Shown piece after piece: positions 50,515 to 54,371 of a DNA stretch of 54,371 nucleotides. Source of the stretch: Anaerolineales bacterium (GTDB lineage Bacteria > Chloroflexota > Anaerolineae > Anaerolineales > UBA4823); contig JAFGJM010000027.1 of the NCBI GenBank assembly GCA_016929095.1, positions 1 through 54,371 on the forward strand. The letters run 5' to 3'. The position numbers and the translations under genes are program-made. The notes beneath the pieces are model-generated. The model saw only the letters and a program-made list of their open reading frames with translations. It was not told the origin of the DNA and searched no databases. Numbering within the stretch: the stretch's first letter is position 1; each line of letters begins with the position of its first letter.

Positions 50515-52530
50515 ATGGCAGTATTATTGGGGATCGATACCGGCGGCACATACACCGACGCGGTTTTGTTAGATGAAAAACAAGGTGTGCTTGGCAAAGC
50601 GAAAGCACTTACCACCCGGCATGACCTTTCGATTGGTATTCAAAACGCTATCGAAAAGGTCTTGCCCTTTTGCTCTTCCCCCATCCAACTCGTCTCGCTA
50701 TCCACCACTCTGGCCACCAACGCCATCGTCGAAGGCCAGGGCAGCCCGGTTTGCCTGATATTAATTGGCTATGATGCAGACACTCTCAACGAAATTAAAA
50801 TCGACAAACTCATTCCTCCGCAGGCTATCGTGTATTTGTCCGGAGGGCATACGGTAAATGGAGAAGAGCAGGCGCCATTGGATTTAGCCGAGGCAGAGCG
50901 CGCCATTCTTAACCAGGCGCCTCATGTTTCAGCATTTGCCATTTCAGGATATTTCAGCGTGCGTAACCCCAGGCATGAATTACAAGTACGCGCATTAACA
51001 CGCCGTTTAACTCACAAACCCGTCACCTGCGGACACGAATTAACCAGCCATCTGCACGCCCCGCGGCGGGCATTAACTACGGTTTTGAACGCCCGTTTGA
51101 TTCCCCTGTTAGCAAGATTGATCCAATCCGTGCAAAAAGTGCTGGATCAAAACAATATCCAGGCACCTCTCATGGTAGTCAAAGGAGACGGATCGTTAAT
51201 GGAAGCCAATATGGCTTTAGAAAGACCAGTCGAAACCATTTGCTCCGGCCCAGCCGCCAGTTCGATTGGAGCGCAGTATCTGTGCCGTCAGGAAAATGTG
51301 ATCGTGATCGATATGGGTGGGACAACCACCGATATCGCTGTGTTACAGGGTGCACAACCTGTATTAAATACGGATGGCGCTTTTGTCGGCAACTGGCAAA
51401 CCATGGTAGAAGCTATTGACATGCATACGACCGGTCTGGGCGGGGATAGCGAAATCCGCTTGAATGAGAATAACCAAATCGTCGTAGGCCCTCAGCGAGT
51501 GATACCCCTGAGTTTATTGGGGGTGCAGTTTCCTCAAGTGATCGAATTAATGCGTGTGAAACTCAAACGTAAATCCGCGTTTGAGCGCTCGGTTCAGCCC
51601 GGCGTAAGCTGCCGTTTTTATCTACGGCAATCCAGACCCGAAATAAACCCGGAGGCTTTTTCCGCATCACAGCGTGAAATATGGAATCAACTGGATAACC
51701 AACCCACCCATTATGTCCAACTGATGGCAGGGCTGAAATATCCCACGATATACCAGCGGGACCTGGGTGATATGATCGGTCAGGGGATCATCGCGGTCAG
51801 CGGTTTCACACCCACCGATGCCTTGCACGTGCTGGAGAGGTATAGCAATGGCTCTGAAGAAGCCGCCCGGCTGGGGGCGCAATCCTGGGCGAAACACCTT
51901 AGCGTTGAAGCCGATGAGTTTTGCCGCCAGGTAATCCGCCAGGTGGAGTATCAAGCCGGCAAAGCCGTCCTTTCTGCGGCGTTCGCGGGCGAAGGCTACC
52001 CTGCGCCGGATAGCCGGGGAGACCTGGGTGAATTATTGGTCGACCAGGCATTAGGCGCTCGTACAAGTTCTGCTTTCAGAGTCGATGTCTCTTTGCAACG
52101 CCCCCTGGCTGCCATCGGCGCTCCGGTGTGCGCATATATTCCGGAAGTTGCCCATCAATTAAAAACACGACTATATCTCCCGGAACACGCCGAAGTGGGC
52201 AATGCCATTGGCGCTGTCGTTGGCAGTATCCTTCAAACCGTACACATTGCCATCCGAGCGATTAACGGCGGGGTGTGTTTCAGGGCTTTCTTACCCGATG
52301 GTATCCGCGATTTCCCCGACCTTGAAGAAGCGGTGACTTTTGCCCAGGAAATTGCCCGAACCACCTGCACCGAACGTGCTCATTTGGCAGGTGCACAAGC
52401 CGCTCAAATTAAATTAAACCGCCGCGATCATTTTGCAAAAGCAGGCAGCGGCAGTTTGGAAAAAGTTTTCGTTGAAACGGTAATCACCGCCTCCGCCGTG
52501 GGTAGACCGCGCCTGGGAAGCAGTGATTGA
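50515..52530 (+). CDS. Hydantoinase/oxoprolinase family protein (HyuA-like)
   Basis: The 671-residue product is an ATP-dependent amidohydrolase of the HyuA/acetone-carboxylase-beta class. The ASKHA nucleotide motifs are G-I-D-T-G-G-T-Y-T-D-A near 5-15 and V-I-D-M-G-G-T-T-T-D-I near 265. No hyuB partner gene is in the window, so it may act alone or with a subunit encoded elsewhere. Start: ATG 50515 with GGAAGG just upstream; an ATG at 50476 would add 13 residues. Substrate cannot be read from sequence. Confidence 0.9.
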   Translation: MAVLLGIDTGGTYTDAVLLDEKQGVLGKAKALTTRHDLSIGIQNAIEKVLPFCSSPIQLVSLSTTLATNAIVEGQGSPVCLILIGYDADTLNEIKIDKLIPPQAIVYLSGGHTVNGEEQAPLDLAEAERAILNQAPHVSAFAISGYFSVRNPRHELQVRALTRRLTHKPVTCGHELTSHLHAPRRALTTVLNARLIPLLARLIQSVQKVLDQNNIQAPLMVVKGDGSLMEANMALERPVETICSGPAASSIGAQYLCRQENVIVIDMGGTTTDIAVLQGAQPVLNTDGAFVGNWQTMVEAIDMHTTGLGGDSEIRLNENNQIVVGPQRVIPLSLLGVQFPQVIELMRVKLKRKSAFERSVQPGVSCRFYLRQSRPEINPEAFSASQREIWNQLDNQPTHYVQLMAGLKYPTIYQRDLGDMIGQGIIAVSGFTPTDALHVLERYSNGSEEAARLGAQSWAKHLSVEADEFCRQVIRQVEYQAGKAVLSAAFAGEGYPAPDSRGDLGELLVDQALGARTSSAFRVDVSLQRPLAAIGAPVCAYIPEVAHQLKTRLYLPEHAEVGNAIGAVVGSILQTVHIAIRAINGGVCFRAFLPDGIRDFPDLEEAVTFAQEIARTTCTERAHLAGAQAAQIKLNRRDHFAKAGSGSLEKVFVETVITASAVGRPRLGSSD

Positions 52531-52540
52531 CTTGCGTTGG

Positions 52541-53047
52541 CTAAGCCGCAGGTGAAATACGTTGTCGCCGTTTGGCGAGATATTGCCAAAAATATACGAC
52601 AGCGATCAGAATCGTAATGACGAGTAAGTTCCTTCCCAATTCGGGTAACCCCTGCTCAAGAGAAAATACATCTCCATTATTTGCTCCCTTACCTTGCCCT
52701 AATCCCAAGCCTTGACCCACCCCATATTCTCCACTAGAGCCATTGCCTTGTTCCTGACCCTGCCCAAATCCCTGGCCGCGGCTATGTCCCTGACCCTGAC
52801 CAGACCCTTGACCGTATCCCTGGCCTTGACCTGATCCATGCTCAAAGTCTTCCAATACAGGAAATTCAGCGCCATCGGGTAGTGTTTGGAATTGTCCACC
52901 ACCCTGTCCAAATCCAAAGAATTCCCGCCGGTTGGATGCCTCACCTAATGAGGTGAAAGAAAGGGCATAGATTACTCCCATCACCATTACTGCTAAAAAA
53001 CTCAAGATACATATCCTAACAATATTTCTTCCAATCATCTTAACCAT
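52541..53047 (-). CDS. Membrane protein with a GQ-rich extracytoplasmic repeat region
   Basis: The 168-residue protein is not a recognised family. It has an N-terminal membrane helix (about 10-31), an extracytoplasmic stretch with a low-complexity G-Q-rich region (about 71-121, with units such as G-Q-G-Q-G-Y-G-Q-G-S), and a second helix near 139-157 followed by a short basic tail. The repeat would be flexible and hydrophilic. The gene lies 19 bases downstream of the DUF4405-type gene on the same strand, so the two are likely co-transcribed and may work together. Confidence 0.75.
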   Translation of the reverse strand: MVKMIGRNIVRICILSFLAVMVMGVIYALSFTSLGEASNRREFFGFGQGGGQFQTLPDGAEFPVLEDFEHGSGQGQGYGQGSGQGQGHSRGQGFGQGQEQGNGSSGEYGVGQGLGLGQGKGANNGDVFSLEQGLPELGRNLLVITILIAVVYFWQYLAKRRQRISPAA

Positions 53048-53066
53048 AATCCAATCCTTTTTGTGA

Positions 53067-53594
53067 TCATTCTGCGTTTATCGAAGAATGAGTCGTTGCA
53101 GAGGCGTGATAGACAGATTTTGGTTGACCGAAAAACGGTGCTAAGATGTTTTTCTTGATGACCGTTAAAATCCACCGCCAGTGCATTGCCAGATGCAAAC
53201 CAAACACAATCAATAAGCTATCTGCTAATATGATATGTAGATATTTATAAATGTAGACATGGCTCGCCGACAATCCAAACATGGGCAGCACTACCTTCGA
53301 GATCATGACACCGGTAAAGCCTTCCGCCGTCATAAGAATGAATAATGCCCAATTCAGGAGGTAATTTATCCGGGTTTGCCCCGGAAGTCTACCAAAGAAG
53401 CGCCGGGTAGTTGAACTCAGCCAGCCCCAGTTGATCAATAAATGCACCAGCAAAGGGATGATCACTGCCAGCCCCAACCATTCATGAATGGGAATACCTG
53501 TAATCGGCGGAGAAAGCAATACCAGGGTAGAAACAAAGGTAATCACATCCAAACTCAGTTTAATTTTATTGGTTGTATTTAATGAAATCCGCAT
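53067..53594 (-). CDS. DUF4405-type cytochrome b-like membrane protein
   Basis: The 175-residue protein has four predicted membrane helices. Histidines lie in or near them: I-P-I-H-E-W-L-G, P-L-L-V-H-L-L-I-N-W, Y-L-H-I-I-L and F-G-L-H-L-A-M-H-W. This is the arrangement of DUF4405 and small b-type cytochrome subunits that bind heme through paired histidines. It may be the electron-carrying subunit of a membrane redox pair with the GQ-rich partner. The specific electron donor and acceptor are unknown. Confidence 0.8.
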   Translation of the reverse strand: MRISLNTTNKIKLSLDVITFVSTLVLLSPPITGIPIHEWLGLAVIIPLLVHLLINWGWLSSTTRRFFGRLPGQTRINYLLNWALFILMTAEGFTGVMISKVVLPMFGLSASHVYIYKYLHIILADSLLIVFGLHLAMHWRWILTVIKKNILAPFFGQPKSVYHASATTHSSINAE

Positions 53595-53791
53595 TATTAA
53601 TTCATCTCCTGATCATTATTTTTATAACCCATATCTCTCTCTCATAAACCTGCCGGAAATAATTTCCCGCATAAAAAATCTAGAGGAGGGATGGTAAGGT
53701 GTGTTTTATTGTTTACAACCTGAGGATAATCCAAGCATGTGAATAATCTATGAAGATTTTTTATATAATTTATGAATTTTCTAAAAAACAG

Positions 53792-53822
53792 TTGACAATC
53801 CCGATTTTTATGCTAATATAAT
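53792..53822 (+). promoter_or_regulatory. Promoter of the LacI-family gene
   Basis: TTGACA (53792-53797) is followed by an extended -10, TGCTAATAT (53811-53819), with a 16-base spacer. An alternative TATAAT at 53817-53822 would have a 19-base spacer. The leader would be about 100 bases. Confidence 0.7.
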
Positions 53823-53833
53823 TATCAGAAAAC

Positions 53834-53847
53834 CGGTTGCGCAACCG
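53834..53847. promoter_or_regulatory. Palindromic LacI-family operator
   Basis: CGGTTGC and GCAACCG form a perfect 14-bp palindrome with a central CG pair, flanked by AAAAC on the left and TTTTT on the right. This is the form of LacI/GalR-family sites. It lies just downstream of the -10 box, near the transcription start, and fits autorepression. Confidence 0.75.
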
Positions 53848-53925
53848 TTTTTCTAACCAAAATTTGCTTTAGTGCTCTTCTTCAATTAAATTCCGCTCCC
53901 AATTTATCATGAGTGAATGATCAGT

Positions 53926-54371
53926 ATGAAACGAGTTACTATTACGGATGTTGCAAAACTGGCGGGGGTATCAAAATCGACGGTTTCGCATGTTTTAAAC
54001 CAGACTCGCTTTGTTGAAGAAATTACCCGGCAAAAAGTGCAAGCCGCGATCGAAAGCTTGGGGTATCGGCCCAGTAATATTGCCCGTAGTTTGGTTTCCA
54101 AACGCACCAAGACTGCCGGTCTACTCATCTCTGATGTGGGCAATCCTTTTTATCACGAAGTGATTCGCGGTGTGGAAGAAATTGCGCTCACCCATGGCTA
54201 TTCTGTTTTCTTATGCAACACAAAATACGATCTAAACCTGGGAATGAAATTCATTCAATCCTTGATCGAGAAATCGGTGGATGGAATCATGTTCATGTCC
54301 AGCAGCATGTCGATCGAAATGATCGAAGAAGTCATCCAAAATCAAATCCAGGCTGTGGTCATGGATTGGGG
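53926..54371 (+). CDS. LacI-family transcriptional regulator (partial, runs off the window)
   Basis: The first 148 codons are present. The N-terminal HTH is typical (T-I-T-D-V-A-K-L-A-G-V-S-K-S-T-V-S-H-V-L-N), followed by the hinge and the start of the periplasmic-binding-protein-like ligand domain (T-A-G-L-L-I-S-D-V-G-N-P-F). Start: ATG 53926; an in-frame ATG at 53917 would add three residues. Genes under its control are probably beyond the right edge. Effector unknown, likely a sugar. Confidence 0.93.
   Translation, partial: MKRVTITDVAKLAGVSKSTVSHVLNQTRFVEEITRQKVQAAIESLGYRPSNIARSLVSKRTKTAGLLISDVGNPFYHEVIRGVEEIALTHGYSVFLCNTKYDLNLGMKFIQSLIEKSVDGIMFMSSSMSIEMIEEVIQNQIQAVVMDW

Larger units (their letters stand above)
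53595..53925. other. Divergent intergenic region upstream of the LacI-family gene
   Basis: These 331 bases lie between the divergent DUF4405-type and LacI-family genes. The right half holds the promoter (53792-53822) and operator (53834-53847) of the LacI-family gene. The left half is AT-rich with GGAG near the minus-strand start; I see no other clear site or coding frame. Confidence 0.6.

Noticed and set aside
52750..52835. CRISPR-like or satellite repeat in the GQ-rich gene
   Set aside because: The repeat is the coding of a glycine-glutamine low-complexity region in an open frame; there are no spacers of uniform length.

Overview
The window is about 54 kb of a bacterial chromosome (not obviously a plasmid or phage; no transposase, integrase, rRNA, tRNA or CRISPR array was seen). 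Roughly the first 29 kb is a near-complete flagellar locus. It lacks P-ring and L-ring genes (flgI, flgH) and flgA, it has a lytic transglycosylase in place of a two-domain FlgJ, and it has a YlqG/YlqH-like pair (second FliK-type protein plus FlhB C-terminal paralogue). This points to a flagellum built through a single-membrane envelope. Together with the style of the accessory genes, my best guess is a motile Chloroflexota (Anaerolineae-like) bacterium. The taxonomic call is inference, not something the sequence proves.

Layout. (1) 1-12068, plus strand: end of an export-apparatus operon, (fliQ?)-fliR-flhB-flhA-flhF-[118-aa membrane protein]-fliA-[152-aa HTH-like protein]-flgF-flgG. A late operon flgM-flgN-flgK-flgL-csrA follows, preceded by an exact sigma-28 promoter (TAAAGTTT-N11-GCCGATAA). 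(2) 12069-12397: convergent junction with a bidirectional terminator and repeats. (3) 12398-28784, minus strand, read from right to left: flagellin, fliD, flaG, fliS, then flgC-fliE-fliF-fliG-fliH-fliI-fliJ-SLT-flgB-fliK-flgD-TIGR02530-flgE, then fliK2 and flhB2. Motor and switch genes (motAB, fliM, fliN) and fliP are absent and may lie left of the window. (4) 29135-42994, minus strand: a seven-gene glycan-modification island abutting flagellin. It encodes a SUMF1-family protein, two small glycosyltransferases, an 1828-residue protein with five predicted glycosyltransferase domains, a glycosyltransferase-sulfotransferase fusion, a sugar-nucleotide epimerase and a TPR-methyltransferase. (5) 43090-47223: a 41-codon minus-strand ORF and a TetR regulator face each other across a 35-bp near-perfect palindrome, and the tetR operon carries an ABC-2 exporter (permease-ATPase-permease). 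(6) 47286-54371: arfB, patatin-like lipase, EamA transporter, class II aldolase, HyuA-type hydantoinase/oxoprolinase, a GQ-rich membrane protein, a DUF4405-type cytochrome-like protein and the start of a LacI-family regulator with its own operator.

How the parts fit. Sigma-28 (fliA) appears to drive flgM-flgN-flgK-flgL-csrA, fliS and flagellin, so the regulator set (FliA, its antagonist FlgM and CsrA) is encoded and wired within one locus. The flagellin mRNA leader, about 200 nt long, carries two features that look like a CsrA repressor target: a hairpin presenting GGA in its loop, and a perfect ACANGGANGU match over the Shine-Dalgarno sequence. The window has csrA but no recognisable fliW, the usual CsrA antagonist. 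The island next to flagellin most likely builds and attaches a modified, possibly sulfated and methylated glycan on flagellin. Three of its glycosyltransferases share a helical module of about 65 residues that may dock them into one complex. That module and the CsrA-flagellin leader are the two observations I regard as most worth testing.
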